From Roseiarcus sp963820095 (lineage in GTDB: Bacteria > Pseudomonadota > Alphaproteobacteria > Rhizobiales > Beijerinckiaceae), in NCBI GenBank assembly GCA_963820095.1, contig CAWFZA010000026.1, positions 1 through 64,000 of the forward strand: a stretch of DNA of 64,000 nucleotides, read 5' to 3'. Within the stretch, counting starts at the first letter, position 1. Each line of letters begins with the position of its first letter. The translations under genes were made by a program, and so were the position numbers. Below, in pieces: positions 8,808-17,740 of this stretch. The notes beneath the pieces are model-generated. The model worked only from the letters and a program-made list of their open reading frames with translations, did no database searches and was not told the origin of the DNA.

Positions 8808-8972
8808 GGGTCTCGTCGATTTGCGCGCCCCAGGCGAGGCGCGATCTTGAGCTCTGGGTTTTCGCGATCATAGACTGTAAGCTTTCGAATTCAGGGCAAT
8901 GTCCCCGCGGGAGGAAGCAGCACAGCGACTGGCGAACACACGTCAAGCCGTCGTCGGGGATGGGAGGAGCGA

Positions 8973-9887
8973 ATGGCCTTTCGAACTGCGATCGCGCAAA
9001 CAAACTACGACTCCGTTTTCGCGACCGCCGCCGGAGGCCGCGCCGCGAAACTTACCATACGCCTGAAAGTCGCGCTCAACCCCCTCGATCCTGCCGCGCC
9101 CTGGGTCGCTCGGCCGCAGAACGGGCAGCAACCCCCAACTCATATCGCCGCCAATCAGGCCGGGATCCGGAAAGGCGTGGTCGCCGACTATAACGGGTCT
9201 CCGTTCGCTTGCAGAAGCTGGATAGTCAACGAATGGAATGCATTCAAGATCCGATTCAAGCAGATGGTCGAGGTCGGCTGGAACAACCAAATTCTCCTGC
9301 TGCCGACCGACGACGATCAGGACCACCGCTTGACCGACGAAGAGTTTCGCCAGCTGGTTTTCAATCCGCGCTATCCAGCCTACGTCGACTGCGCCATCGA
9401 CATCCAGCTCGTCCCGATCGGAGGGGTGTCTCACGCGCTGATCGAAGTCGCTCACCTCGATCAATCGAGCCCGCAAAACGGGAAGTTCCGCGTCTGGATG
9501 AATCGCCTGAGCGACGAGAGCAACGACTTCACGACACGCCACTGGCAACAATGGCCCGATACGACATTCCGCCAGATTACCTCCGCTCACGAAGTTGGAC
9601 ATTGGCTGCGCAGTCTCGTCTCGACCCACTTCGAGCACATCGACGCCGCCTATGCGGCGACGCAGCCGCCAGCGGCGAGGGCGCACGCGCAATACGGCCA
9701 TACCGAGACCCTGCGCTCCGCCATGATGGGCGACGGCCTGGTCGCCACGGACCACGAAGCCATGCCGTGGCTGACCCGCATGGTGCGCCACGCGCACATG
9801 TCGCTTGGCTGGACTTTCATGCATCGCGCCAGTTTTGACACCGCCATGCCCGAAATCTCCGCTCGACAACGAGCGTTGTTTCCGTGA
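8973..9887 (+). CDS. Unknown protein with HEVGH zincin-like motif
   Basis: A 304-aa protein with a good ribosome site (GGGAGGAG) before ATG 8973. I recognise no family. The centre carries ITSAHEVGHWLRSLV (His206, Glu207, His210), a classic HExxH zinc-peptidase motif. His219 and His222 follow, and then SAMMGDG at ~249-255, which resembles the Met-turn of metzincins. Around it are Trp-rich stretches (NEWNAFKIRFKQMVEVGWNN, RHWQQWPDTTF). There is no signal peptide or membrane segment. It stands alone between oppositely and co-directed genes. A cytoplasmic or non-classically released metallopeptidase is plausible but unproven. Confidence 0.6.
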   Translation: MAFRTAIAQTNYDSVFATAAGGRAAKLTIRLKVALNPLDPAAPWVARPQNGQQPPTHIAANQAGIRKGVVADYNGSPFACRSWIVNEWNAFKIRFKQMVEVGWNNQILLLPTDDDQDHRLTDEEFRQLVFNPRYPAYVDCAIDIQLVPIGGVSHALIEVAHLDQSSPQNGKFRVWMNRLSDESNDFTTRHWQQWPDTTFRQITSAHEVGHWLRSLVSTHFEHIDAAYAATQPPAARAHAQYGHTETLRSAMMGDGLVATDHEAMPWLTRMVRHAHMSLGWTFMHRASFDTAMPEISARQRALFP

Positions 9888-9963
9888 GTTAGGGTCATCG
9901 GGACCTCGCCGCTTGTCTTTTGGCGGCTCCGGCGGCGTGGCGCGGCTCGAGCCCAGGCAAAAG

Positions 9964-11568
9964 ATGACCGAAACATTTCAAATCCTGATCCTGCTTCTGG
10001 CGGTCATCTCGGTCGTCGGGCTCGTTGCGAGGCGGTTGAAGATCCCGGCCGCCATTCTGCTGGTGATCACCGGCGTTGGACTCGCGCTGATCCCCGACTT
10101 GCCCACGCTGCAACTCGCTCCCGATCTCGTCCTGGTGCTTGTGCTCCCGCCCATCATCTATTGGGACGCGGTGAAGATGAGCTGGAAGGAGTTCCGGTTC
10201 AACCTGCGCCCGATCGCGCTCTTGGCAATCGGTTGCGTCGTCTTCACCACGGTCGCCGTCGCCGCCGCGGCCCATTTCCTGTTGGACTTTCCATGGGCGG
10301 TCGGCTTCGTGCTCGGCGCCATCATCTCGCCTCCCGACGCGGTCGCGCCGCTGGCGATCGCGCGCCGGATGCAGCTTCCGAGGCGCTTGCTCGTCGTTCT
10401 TGAAGGCGAGGGGCTGGTGAACGACGCAACGGCGCTCGTTCTCTATCGCTTCGCGGTCACAGCGGTCAGCGCCGGGTCGTTCTCGCTCGTGCAGGCTGGT
10501 GGCACATTCGGGGCGATTCTGGCCGGGGAGGCCGTCTGGGGCATCGGCGTCGGCTGGATCATGCTTCGGCTGCGCCGGTGGGTCCGCGAGCCCGGCGTGG
10601 AATTCCTGCTCTCGATTCTGACGCCATTCATCGCCTATTGGCCGCCCGAGCAGCTCGGCGGCTCCGGCGTTCTGGCCACCGTGGCGACTGGCCTCTACGT
10701 CAGTTGGAACGGCCATCGGCTGATCCCCGCGGCGACCCGGCTGCCCGGCGTCGTGTTCTGGGATTTCCTCACCTATATGATCGAAGGCATGGTGTTTCTC
10801 ATCACCGGCCTGCAGGCGCGGACGCTGCTCCCGTCCGTTCGCCTCTATACGCTCCCTGAAATCGCCATGGCGGCTGTGATTGTCTGCGCCGTGGTCATCG
10901 TGACCCGCTTCGTTTGGGTGTTTCCTTCCGTCTATCTGCCGCGCTGGATCGTTCCGTCGATCAGCCGCTATGACCCGACGCCGCCGTGGCAGCAGCCAGT
11001 GCTCTTGGGCTTCACCGGCATTCGCGGCATCGTCTCGCTCGCCGCGGCGCTCGCGATCCCGTTCACAACCGCCGACGGAAGTCCCTTTCCACACCGCGAT
11101 CTCATTCTCATTCTCACCTTCGCGGTGATCTTCGTCACGCTGGTCGGTGAGGGCCTGACGCTGCCGGCGGTGGTCCGGGCGCTCGGTCTCGCCAATGCCG
11201 GACGGCGCGAGCGGGAGGACGAGACCCATGAGGAGTTCAAGGTGCGCAAGCGCGCAATCGAGGCGGCGATCGAACGGCTCGATGAACTCACGGAGAGCCG
11301 CAAGCTTCCCGAGCCCCTGGTCCGACCGATCCGCGCTCATCTGCACACCCGCCTCAGGGACGTCGAGAACCGCAAGGATGGCGATGAGGATCACATGAAG
11401 CTCGCCGATCTCGGCGACGAACTCGAACTGGCGCTGATCGAAGCGGAGCGGGAGCTCGTCAACACGCTCTATCGCACCGGCGAATTGAAGGACGAAGGGC
11501 GCCGGCGCATCGAGCGCGAGCTGGATCTGCGCGACGCGGTGCTCTCCAATCTGCGCTCGCAGGAGTGA
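9964..11568 (+). CDS. Na+/H+ antiporter, CPA1 family
   Basis: A 534-aa protein from ATG 9964. It has about twelve hydrophobic segments over residues 1-410, then a hydrophilic ~120-residue C-terminal tail rich in Glu/Arg helices. Family marks include LVLPPIIYWDAVKMSW, GAIISPPDAVAP (the ion-binding Asp region), and GEGLVNDATALVLYR. GITG-like FTGIRGIVSLAAALAIP occurs late in the membrane domain. Such proteins exchange Na+ or K+ for H+ across the inner membrane for pH and salt homeostasis. The longer frame upstream of 9964 runs into the previous gene and was not used. Confidence 0.88.
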   Translation: MTETFQILILLLAVISVVGLVARRLKIPAAILLVITGVGLALIPDLPTLQLAPDLVLVLVLPPIIYWDAVKMSWKEFRFNLRPIALLAIGCVVFTTVAVAAAAHFLLDFPWAVGFVLGAIISPPDAVAPLAIARRMQLPRRLLVVLEGEGLVNDATALVLYRFAVTAVSAGSFSLVQAGGTFGAILAGEAVWGIGVGWIMLRLRRWVREPGVEFLLSILTPFIAYWPPEQLGGSGVLATVATGLYVSWNGHRLIPAATRLPGVVFWDFLTYMIEGMVFLITGLQARTLLPSVRLYTLPEIAMAAVIVCAVVIVTRFVWVFPSVYLPRWIVPSISRYDPTPPWQQPVLLGFTGIRGIVSLAAALAIPFTTADGSPFPHRDLILILTFAVIFVTLVGEGLTLPAVVRALGLANAGRREREDETHEEFKVRKRAIEAAIERLDELTESRKLPEPLVRPIRAHLHTRLRDVENRKDGDEDHMKLADLGDELELALIEAERELVNTLYRTGELKDEGRRRIERELDLRDAVLSNLRSQE

Positions 11569-11801
11569 CGACGGGCGGCAAGCTCACGGGTTGGCGGCCG
11601 ACGAGCCGGCCCGACCGCCGACCTCGACGACGAGCATGACTTCGCAAAGCTTCCATGATCGGCGAAGCTTGGCGAGAGCAGAGGCGATGATAGCCGCCAT
11701 CGTTCGAGAGGGCGGCGGAACCTCGCCACCGTCGAGTCCTCCCGGGCGGCGGACATGTGACGCCGGCGCCTGGGGGCGCCCCCGCTCCTGCTCGCCTCGG
11801 A

Positions 11802-12884
11802 CTAACCCGTCGAGACCTCGATCTCGTCGTAGCCGTTGACCCGGTAGACGACATACGAGACCGCCCAGGCGGCGGCGAACACGCCGACGATCACATAGCC
11901 GAGGACGCCGAAATTGTCGCTGAGCGAACCGATCGCGCCCCAGAACCCGCCGCCGCCGGTGAGGCCCAGTCGATCGCCGATCAGATTGAGCGTCTCGAGG
12001 CCGCCGACGATCACCGCGACGATCACCGACACGGCGGTGATCGTCAGGTTGTAGTAAAGCTTGCGGATCGGCTTGATGAACGCCCAGCCATAGGCGCCGA
12101 GCATGAGAATGCTGTCGGTTGTGTCGATCAGGGTCATGCCGGCGGTGAAGAGCGCGGGAAAGACCAGGATCGACCAGATCGACAGGCCCTGCGACGCCTG
12201 GGTCGCCGAGATGCCGAGCAGGCCCACTTCCGTCGCGGTGTCGAAGCCGAGGCCGAACAGGACGCCGAGGGGATACATCTGCCAGCTGTGCTCGATCAAC
12301 CGAAAGAAGCGGCGGAACAGGCGCGCCAGCAGGCCGCGATTGGCGAGCATCAGGTCGAGGTCTTCCTCGACAAATCGGCCACCCCTCTTGACCATCTGAA
12401 ACGTCCGCCAGACCGAGGCGAGCACAGCGATGTTGGCGATGGCGATGGCGAACAGGAACAAAGCCGACACCAGCGTGCCCGCAACTCCTCCGAAGCTTTT
12501 GAAGGCGTGAAACCGGCCCTCAAGCGTCGTCGTGGCGATGGCGATGGCGATGGTCAGCGCGACGACGATCGTCGAGTGGCCGAGCGAGAAGAACAGTCCG
12601 ACCCCGACCGGACGCCGGCCTTCCTGCATGAGTTTGCGGGTCACGTTGTCGATCGCCGCGATGTGGTCGGCGTCGAAGGCGTGCCTGAGGCCGAAACTGT
12701 AGGCGAGCGCGGCCGTGCCGAGGAGCACCGGATAGTTGTGGAAGGCGGCGATCGCCCACAGCCACGCCGCCGCGTTGAAGACGATGAGGAGGGTGTAGAC
12801 CGCGACGACTTTGCCGCGGATATTCTGGCGGCTGTCGTTGAAGAGATTGGCTACGCTGACGATCATTCCGAGGCTCCCCGCCAT
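11802..12884 (-). CDS. Nickel/cobalt permease, NiCoT (HoxN/NixA) family
   Basis: About 360 aa from ATG 12884; a TTG at 12893 is an alternative start. It shows the NiCoT signature LRHAFDADHIAAIDN (HX4DH), which is essential for Ni2+/Co2+ recognition. LFFSLGHSTIVV, LGFDTATEV and TLIDTTDSILM follow, all conserved blocks of the family, with eight hydrophobic segments in total. It would import Ni2+ or Co2+ for metalloenzymes such as hydrogenase, urease or cobalamin-dependent enzymes; none of these is in the window. Neighbours are unrelated, so specificity for Ni or Co cannot be told. Confidence 0.88.
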   Translation of the reverse strand: MAGSLGMIVSVANLFNDSRQNIRGKVVAVYTLLIVFNAAAWLWAIAAFHNYPVLLGTAALAYSFGLRHAFDADHIAAIDNVTRKLMQEGRRPVGVGLFFSLGHSTIVVALTIAIAIATTTLEGRFHAFKSFGGVAGTLVSALFLFAIAIANIAVLASVWRTFQMVKRGGRFVEEDLDLMLANRGLLARLFRRFFRLIEHSWQMYPLGVLFGLGFDTATEVGLLGISATQASQGLSIWSILVFPALFTAGMTLIDTTDSILMLGAYGWAFIKPIRKLYYNLTITAVSVIVAVIVGGLETLNLIGDRLGLTGGGGFWGAIGSLSDNFGVLGYVIVGVFAAAWAVSYVVYRVNGYDEIEVSTG

Positions 12885-13137
12885 TTCGGGCAAAGACTAC
12901 CGGAGCTTGCTTGCCGCGCCAATGGTTTGAACGGCGCAATATTTGCGCCTCTTCAGCCGCGAATTCAGGCAGGGAATGAATAGGCGCGGCCTCTCGTCGC
13001 TGGCTCTCGGCATGGTCGCCGTTAATTTTATCTCAACGCGATAGGCCGAATATTGCGCAACCGTTGGGTAATCGACGCGCCGACGCTGGGACATGCGTCC
13101 CGAGCCCGTGTTCAGTCGTCGAGACCAGGGGGCGGAT

Positions 13138-13602
13138 ATGCTTGCGTGGTTGCTTTGGCGCCTGGAAAGGATCGAGCGAATACGCGCCGTGGCGGGCGCG
13201 CTCATGGACGAGTTTGGCGATGACGCCTATGCGGAGGCGCGGCGCCGCGAAGGTGAGGCCGATCGCGATGAGACGGCGGCCGGCTGGCGGCGAGTGGCCT
13301 TGGTCGTCGCCCGCCGGACGCCCAGGCCCACCGGGCTTGACGCCGCGGTCGCGCCTCTTCCGGAGCCTGGCCCGCCGCCGGAAATCGTTGCGGAAGAGCC
13401 GCGGACCTTCCGGATCCAATTTGTTTGCGGAACGGTAGACCACGGCCCGATGAATCTGACCGAGAAGCAGATCCAGGTGGCGGACGCGCCCGCCGCCATC
13501 ATCGCCGCCGCGAACATCAAGTGGCCGCCGCAGACGATCGGATTGCGGATCCTCGATCGCGAAGGCCACGAAGTCTTTGCGCGACAGGCGAGGCGGGCAT
13601 AG
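13138..13602 (+). CDS. Hypothetical protein
   Basis: A 154-aa frame from ATG 13138, which follows a G-rich ribosome site; an ATG at 13093 would add 15 residues. The N-terminal ~45 residues are Arg/Glu-rich and helical (WLLWRLERIERIRAVAGALM). A Pro-rich linker follows (PLPEPGPPPEI), and the C-terminal part reads ERPRT-like FRIQFVCGTVDHGPMNLTE then GLRILDREGHEVFARQ, which resembles a compact beta domain. I recognise no family. It is transcribed toward the L,D-transpeptidase gene on the other strand. Confidence 0.6.
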   Translation: MLAWLLWRLERIERIRAVAGALMDEFGDDAYAEARRREGEADRDETAAGWRRVALVVARRTPRPTGLDAAVAPLPEPGPPPEIVAEEPRTFRIQFVCGTVDHGPMNLTEKQIQVADAPAAIIAAANIKWPPQTIGLRILDREGHEVFARQARRA

Positions 13603-13695
13603 GGGGCGACCGCGCTCTCCTCGCCGTTGGCGACGGCGCCGGTCCGGCCGACGATTCGGTCGGCGTGCTCCAAGCGCGGCCTTGCCCTTTTCGTT

Positions 13696-14433
13696 TTAGA
13701 GCACGATCACCTTGGTCCCGATCGAGACGCGCTCGTAAAGATCGATCACATCCTCGTTCATCATCCGGATGCAGCCTGACGAGACGTTGTGGCCGATCGT
13801 CGAGGGCTCGTTGGTGCCGTGAATGCGGTAGAGCGACGAGCCGAGATAGAGCGCTCTCGCGCCGAGCGGATTGTCGGGGCCGCCCGCCATGTGGCGGGGC
13901 AGGTCGGGACGGCGCAGCAGCATTTGCTGTGGCGGCGTCCAGTCGGGCCATTCGGACTTGCGGCTGATCCGCTTGACGCCGGACCATTCAAAGCCGGGCC
14001 GCCCGACGCCGACGCCATAGCGCAAAGCCTTGCCGCGCGGCTCAACCAGAAACAGAAATCTGTCCGGCGTATCGATGACGATCGTTCCGGGGGCCTCCGG
14101 TCCTGTGTAGTCGACTTCCTGGCGGCGGAATTGCGACTCGGGCTCGCCCACCGCGTCCGTTGCGGGATCGCTGGCGTTTGCGGCGGCCGCCTGCGACGGC
14201 TGCGTGAGGTTGCCGGTCAGCAGCGCTTCAATGAAGCCGCCGCCGTACTGCCCTCGCCCCGGCGCTGGCGCGGGGACGGATGCGGGCGCGGGCAGGGGCG
14301 TCGGCGCGGGGAGGGATGCGGCCGCTTGCGTGACAGGAGGCGCGAAGACAATGACGCCATCGTTGGAGGCCATGGCGGGCGCCGAGACGGCGAGAAGAAG
14401 GGCGGGAATGCAAAGTTTGGCGAGGCGGCGCAT
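13696..14433 (-). CDS. L,D-transpeptidase (YkuD domain), exported
   Basis: A 245-aa protein with a signal peptide (MRRLAKLCIPALLLAVSAPAMA) and a Pro/Ala-rich spacer at ~35-60. The C-terminal YkuD domain spans ~110-245. The catalytic motif is present: HGTNEPSTIGH, then SSGCIRM with the nucleophile Cys, followed by NEDVIDLYERV. These periplasmic enzymes form 3-3 peptidoglycan cross-links or attach proteins to peptidoglycan. Rhizobiales carry many paralogues, so the exact reaction cannot be assigned. It is a single-gene unit with an AT-richer upstream region (14434-14604). Confidence 0.9.
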   Translation of the reverse strand: MRRLAKLCIPALLLAVSAPAMASNDGVIVFAPPVTQAAASLPAPTPLPAPASVPAPAPGRGQYGGGFIEALLTGNLTQPSQAAAANASDPATDAVGEPESQFRRQEVDYTGPEAPGTIVIDTPDRFLFLVEPRGKALRYGVGVGRPGFEWSGVKRISRKSEWPDWTPPQQMLLRRPDLPRHMAGGPDNPLGARALYLGSSLYRIHGTNEPSTIGHNVSSGCIRMMNEDVIDLYERVSIGTKVIVL

Positions 14434-14604
14434 GCTGTCTCCAGTGGGATTGAGCTTGGGCGCTCAGCATGCATCGCCGGGATTAGGTTAACCTGACAAA
14501 AAATGTTAAAATGTCCGCGCGGGCGCGAGGCCGCCAAGTCGCGGCGGCGAAGGCTGACCAACTGTCACGTCAATTCCCGTTGGCGGATGCGTCGGCGGCT
14601 GAGA

Positions 14605-15423
14605 CTAACCCCCGCGCGCGACCCGAGCCTCGACCCGCGCGCCCGTTCCGCTCAGCGCATTGTCCGGGTCCCAGGCGTAGCGCAGCGTCTCGAACCGCAT
14701 GGCGCGCGTGTCGATCATCAGGAGCCGGCCGACCAGACCCTCGTCGCCGTGGCCGAAGCCGCCGACCAGGACACGGATCGCCTCGAGCGCCATCAGCGAG
14801 CCGAGCACGCCGGCGAGCGCGCCCAATACGCCAGCTTCCGCGCAGGTCGGGATGGTTCCAGGCTCCGGCGGCTCGGGGAAGAGGCAACGATAGGTCGGGT
14901 TGGGCTTGCCGTCCGGTCCGTTCTCGTAGGGCTTGAGCGTGGTGAGGGTGCCGTCGAACTCGCCGAGCGCGGCCGACACCAGCGGACGTCGCTCATGGAA
15001 GCAGGCGTCGGAAAGCGCATAGCGGGTGGCGAAGTTATCGGAGCCGTCGAGCACGACGTCGAAGCGTCGAATGATCGCGCCCGCGTTCTTGTCATCCAGC
15101 CGCGAAGCGATCGTCTCGACAACGACATGGGGATTGATGCGCTGAATCGCAGCTTCCGCGCTCTCCGTCTTCGGCCGCCCGACATCTTCGGTCGCGTGGA
15201 TGACCTGGCGATGAAGATTGGAGAGCGAAACGGAATCGTCGTCGACGATGCCGATCGTCCCCACGCCGGCGCCGGCGAGATATTGCAGCGCCGGCGAGCC
15301 GAGCCCGCCCGCGCCGATAACGAGGGCGCGTCCCGCCTTGAGCTTGTTCTGGCCGGGGCCGCCCAGCCCATGCAGGACGATCTGGCGCGCGTAGCGCTCG
15401 ATCTCTTCACTCGAGAGGGTCAT
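14605..15423 (-). CDS. moeB: MoeB/ThiF/HesA-family adenylyltransferase
   Basis: A 272-aa E1-like enzyme that adenylates the C-terminal Gly-Gly of a small sulfur carrier (MoaD or ThiS). It has the N-terminal ERYARQIVLHGLGG-type motif, the ATP-binding GAGGLGSPALQYLAGAGVG, and DDDSVSLSNLHRQ with catalytic Arg/Asp positions. DGSDNFATRY and the C-terminal CAEAGVLGALAGVLGSLMA also fit the family. The zinc-binding CxxC pairs of E. coli MoeB are not evident. MoeB (molybdopterin synthesis) is favoured, given the molybdenum operon in the same window. ThiF is the alternative, because no moaD or thiS is adjacent. Confidence 0.82.
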   Translation of the reverse strand: MTLSSEEIERYARQIVLHGLGGPGQNKLKAGRALVIGAGGLGSPALQYLAGAGVGTIGIVDDDSVSLSNLHRQVIHATEDVGRPKTESAEAAIQRINPHVVVETIASRLDDKNAGAIIRRFDVVLDGSDNFATRYALSDACFHERRPLVSAALGEFDGTLTTLKPYENGPDGKPNPTYRCLFPEPPEPGTIPTCAEAGVLGALAGVLGSLMALEAIRVLVGGFGHGDEGLVGRLLMIDTRAMRFETLRYAWDPDNALSGTGARVEARVARGG

Positions 15424-15553
15424 GAAACCAAGTCTTTACCATGCGAGCGCAGAACGCGGCAAAGCATCATCTTTGCTCAATGTCGGGCAGGGCGACCATG
15501 GAACAAGTCGTCCCCGCCGCCGTTTGCATAAGACATGGCGGGGAGATCATTCC

Positions 15554-15884
15554 ATGTCGCAGCTTGGATTTGCATTGACGTTGCTGGCTTCGCTGATCGC
15601 GACCAGCGCCGTCGCGGAAACACTGTCTCCGGAGGCGGATGCTTGCAAGGCGAGCGGTCTGCTTGCGCTCAAGCAGAAGTACCCTCAGGTCAAGGACGTC
15701 GTGATCGATCTCGACAGCGCCAAGAATCATCAAGGCCGACACCACGATCGAGAACGTGCCGGTCAAGACGGTCGTCATCGGCGACGCCTATGTCGAGCGG
15801 ACGAAATCAACCAAGCCGCAGACGCTCGTGTGCGTGATCGGCGACAAGGGCAAAGTGCTGCTCACGCTGTTCTCGGACAAGTGA
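15554..15884 (+). pseudogene. Small exported protein with a +1 frameshift
   Basis: From ATG 15554 the frame gives a signal peptide (MSQLGFALTLLASLIATSAV, cleavage at AVAE) and a mature start ETLSPEADACKASGLLALKQ. It breaks at about 15727, where one extra A in AAGAATC shifts the frame. Dropping that base gives IIKADTTIENVPVKTVVIGD, then AYVERTKSTKPQTLVCVIGD and KGKVLLTLFSDK, ending at TGA 15882-15884. The span of 331 nt is three times 110 plus one. The repaired ~109-aa periplasmic protein has two Cys residues that could form a disulfide. I know no function for it. Confidence 0.65.
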
Positions 15885-16406
15885 TCAAGCCGTCCGGCGA
15901 TAGCGCTCGTCTTTCTTCAAGACCACGCCGTTGGCGCCGGCGACGCCGAGCTCCAAGCTCTCCGCCACCCGGCGCGCGCGCTCGATGAACCGCTCCGCCG
16001 CGGCGGGCGGGCAGAGATCCTTCGCGGTCTCTGCAAACAGCGTCAGCCATCGATCGAAGTGCCGTGCATCCACGGGCAAGGGCATATGCTTCGCCATCGG
16101 CTGGCCGTGATAGCGCCCGGTCTGCAGCGTCAGCGACGACCAGAACGCGAACATGTTTTCAAGATGCGGCTCCCACTCCGAGATGCGCGATTCGAAAATG
16201 GGCGCCAGCAGCGGGTCCTCGCGCACGCGCGCGTAGAAGCCGCGTATCAGCCGCTCGATCATCTTTTCGTCGATGCCGGTTTCCTTCTGCGTCAGCGCGA
16301 CGATGGCGGCGCGCCGCTCCTCAGCGCTGCGAAACTCAGGCTCCATTCCGGTCTCCATAACGGGCGCTTCTACGCGCCCCCTGCGCGCCGCGTGCGCCAT
16401 GTTCAT
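15885..16406 (-). CDS. Group III truncated hemoglobin
   Basis: A 173-aa protein whose residues ~30-160 match group III truncated globins. It has IERLIRGFYARVREDPLLAP (helices A/B, with the B10 Tyr-like position), IFESRISEWEPHLENMFAFW (E helix), YHGQPMAKHMPLPVDARHFD with the proximal His, and RWLTLF. These small heme proteins bind O2 or NO and are linked to NO or microaerobic metabolism. The link suits an organism that also carries a nirK locus. ATG 16406 is used; internal Met codons at 16400 and beyond are possible. Its stop abuts the stop of the converging small exported gene. Confidence 0.85.
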   Translation of the reverse strand: MNMAHAARRGRVEAPVMETGMEPEFRSAEERRAAIVALTQKETGIDEKMIERLIRGFYARVREDPLLAPIFESRISEWEPHLENMFAFWSSLTLQTGRYHGQPMAKHMPLPVDARHFDRWLTLFAETAKDLCPPAAAERFIERARRVAESLELGVAGANGVVLKKDERYRRTA

Positions 16407-16526
16407 TCCTTGAGCCGCCGGCGTTCCTAAGCGCTCGCTTCTCCCCTATATGAGGGTTTGCGGCCGTGCTCGCCAGTCTCTTGCCAAAATGGCGTGAGCC
16501 GCCGCGAGACGAGCGGAGCCAATTCC

Positions 16527-17714
16527 ATGGCCAACCCAGATCCCATCGTCATCGTCGGCGCGGCGCGCACGCCGATGGGCGGCTTTCTCGGCGACTTGAA
16601 GGACGCGCCTGCTCACGCGCTCGGCGCGCGCGCCATTTCGGCTGCGGTCGAGCGGGCCGGGATCGCGCCCGACAGGGTCGACGAAATTCTGATGGGATGC
16701 GTGCTGCCGGCAGGGCAGGGCCAGGCCCCGGCGCGGCAGGCGGCGATCGGCGCTGGATTGCCGCTCGCAGCGGGCGCGACGACCATCAACAAGATGTGCG
16801 GCTCGGGCATGAAGGCCGCCATGGTCGCCCACGATCTCTTGCGCGCAGGCTCGGCTGACGTCGTCGTCGCCGGCGGCATGGAGAGCATGAGCAACGCGCC
16901 CTATCTGCTCGATCGGGCGCGGTCGGGGTACCGCATGGGCCACGGGCGCATCCTCGATCACATGTTTCTGGACGGCCTCGAGGACGCCTACGACAAGGGC
17001 CGGCTCATGGGGACGTTCGCCGAGGATTGCGCGGAAGCCTATCAGTTCACACGGGCTGCGCAGGACGCCTACGCGCTCAGCTCGCTCGAACGCGCCAATC
17101 GCGCGATCAAGAACGGCGATTTCGCCTGGGAGATCGCCCCGGTCAGCGTGAAGGCGGGCAAATCCGAGACGCTTGTGGCGACCGACGAGCAGCCGCCCAA
17201 AGCGAAGCCGGACAAGATTCCGACCCTCAAGCCCGCGTTTCGCGACGGCGGCACCGTGACGGCGGCCAATTCGAGCTCGATCTCGGATGGGGCGGCGGCG
17301 CTCATCATGATGCGCGAAAGCGACGCCGAGAAGCACGGCGCGCGGCCGCTCGCGCGGGTCATCGGCCATTCCACCCACGCCGCCGCGCCGAAGGATTTCC
17401 CGACCGCTCCGATTGGCGCGGTCAACAAGCTCATCGAGAAGACCGGCTGGGACAAGGATTCCGTCGACCTCTACGAGATCAACGAGGCCTTCGCGGTCGT
17501 CGCCATGGCCGCGATGCGCGATCTCGGCCTTCCGCACGAGAAGGTCAATGTCAACGGCGGCGCCTGCGCGCTCGGCCACCCGATCGGCGCGTCGGGCGCG
17601 CGCATTCTGGTGACGCTGATCGCCGCGCTCCGGGCGCGTGGCGGTAAGCGCGGCGTGGCTGCGCTCTGCATTGGCGGCGGCGAAGCCACCGCAATGGCGA
17701 TCGAGATGGCGTAG
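16527..17714 (+). CDS. Acetyl-CoA acetyltransferase (thiolase)
   Basis: A 395-aa thiolase from ATG 16527, preceded by GGAG; the longer upstream frame lacks thiolase sequence. It starts MANPDPIVIVGAARTPMGGF. It contains NKMCGSGMKA with the acyl-accepting Cys (~90), GGMESMSNAPYLL, NEAFAVVAMA, GHPIGASGARI with the catalytic His, and a terminal CIGGGEATA with the second Cys. It condenses two acetyl-CoA to acetoacetyl-CoA or runs the reverse. This would be the first step of polyhydroxybutyrate synthesis or of the ethylmalonyl-CoA pathway. No phaB or other partner is adjacent, so the pathway is open. Confidence 0.92.
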   Translation: MANPDPIVIVGAARTPMGGFLGDLKDAPAHALGARAISAAVERAGIAPDRVDEILMGCVLPAGQGQAPARQAAIGAGLPLAAGATTINKMCGSGMKAAMVAHDLLRAGSADVVVAGGMESMSNAPYLLDRARSGYRMGHGRILDHMFLDGLEDAYDKGRLMGTFAEDCAEAYQFTRAAQDAYALSSLERANRAIKNGDFAWEIAPVSVKAGKSETLVATDEQPPKAKPDKIPTLKPAFRDGGTVTAANSSSISDGAAALIMMRESDAEKHGARPLARVIGHSTHAAAPKDFPTAPIGAVNKLIEKTGWDKDSVDLYEINEAFAVVAMAAMRDLGLPHEKVNVNGGACALGHPIGASGARILVTLIAALRARGGKRGVAALCIGGGEATAMAIEMA

Positions 17715-17740
17715 CGAAACGGTCGTGCTTGGGCTCCGGG

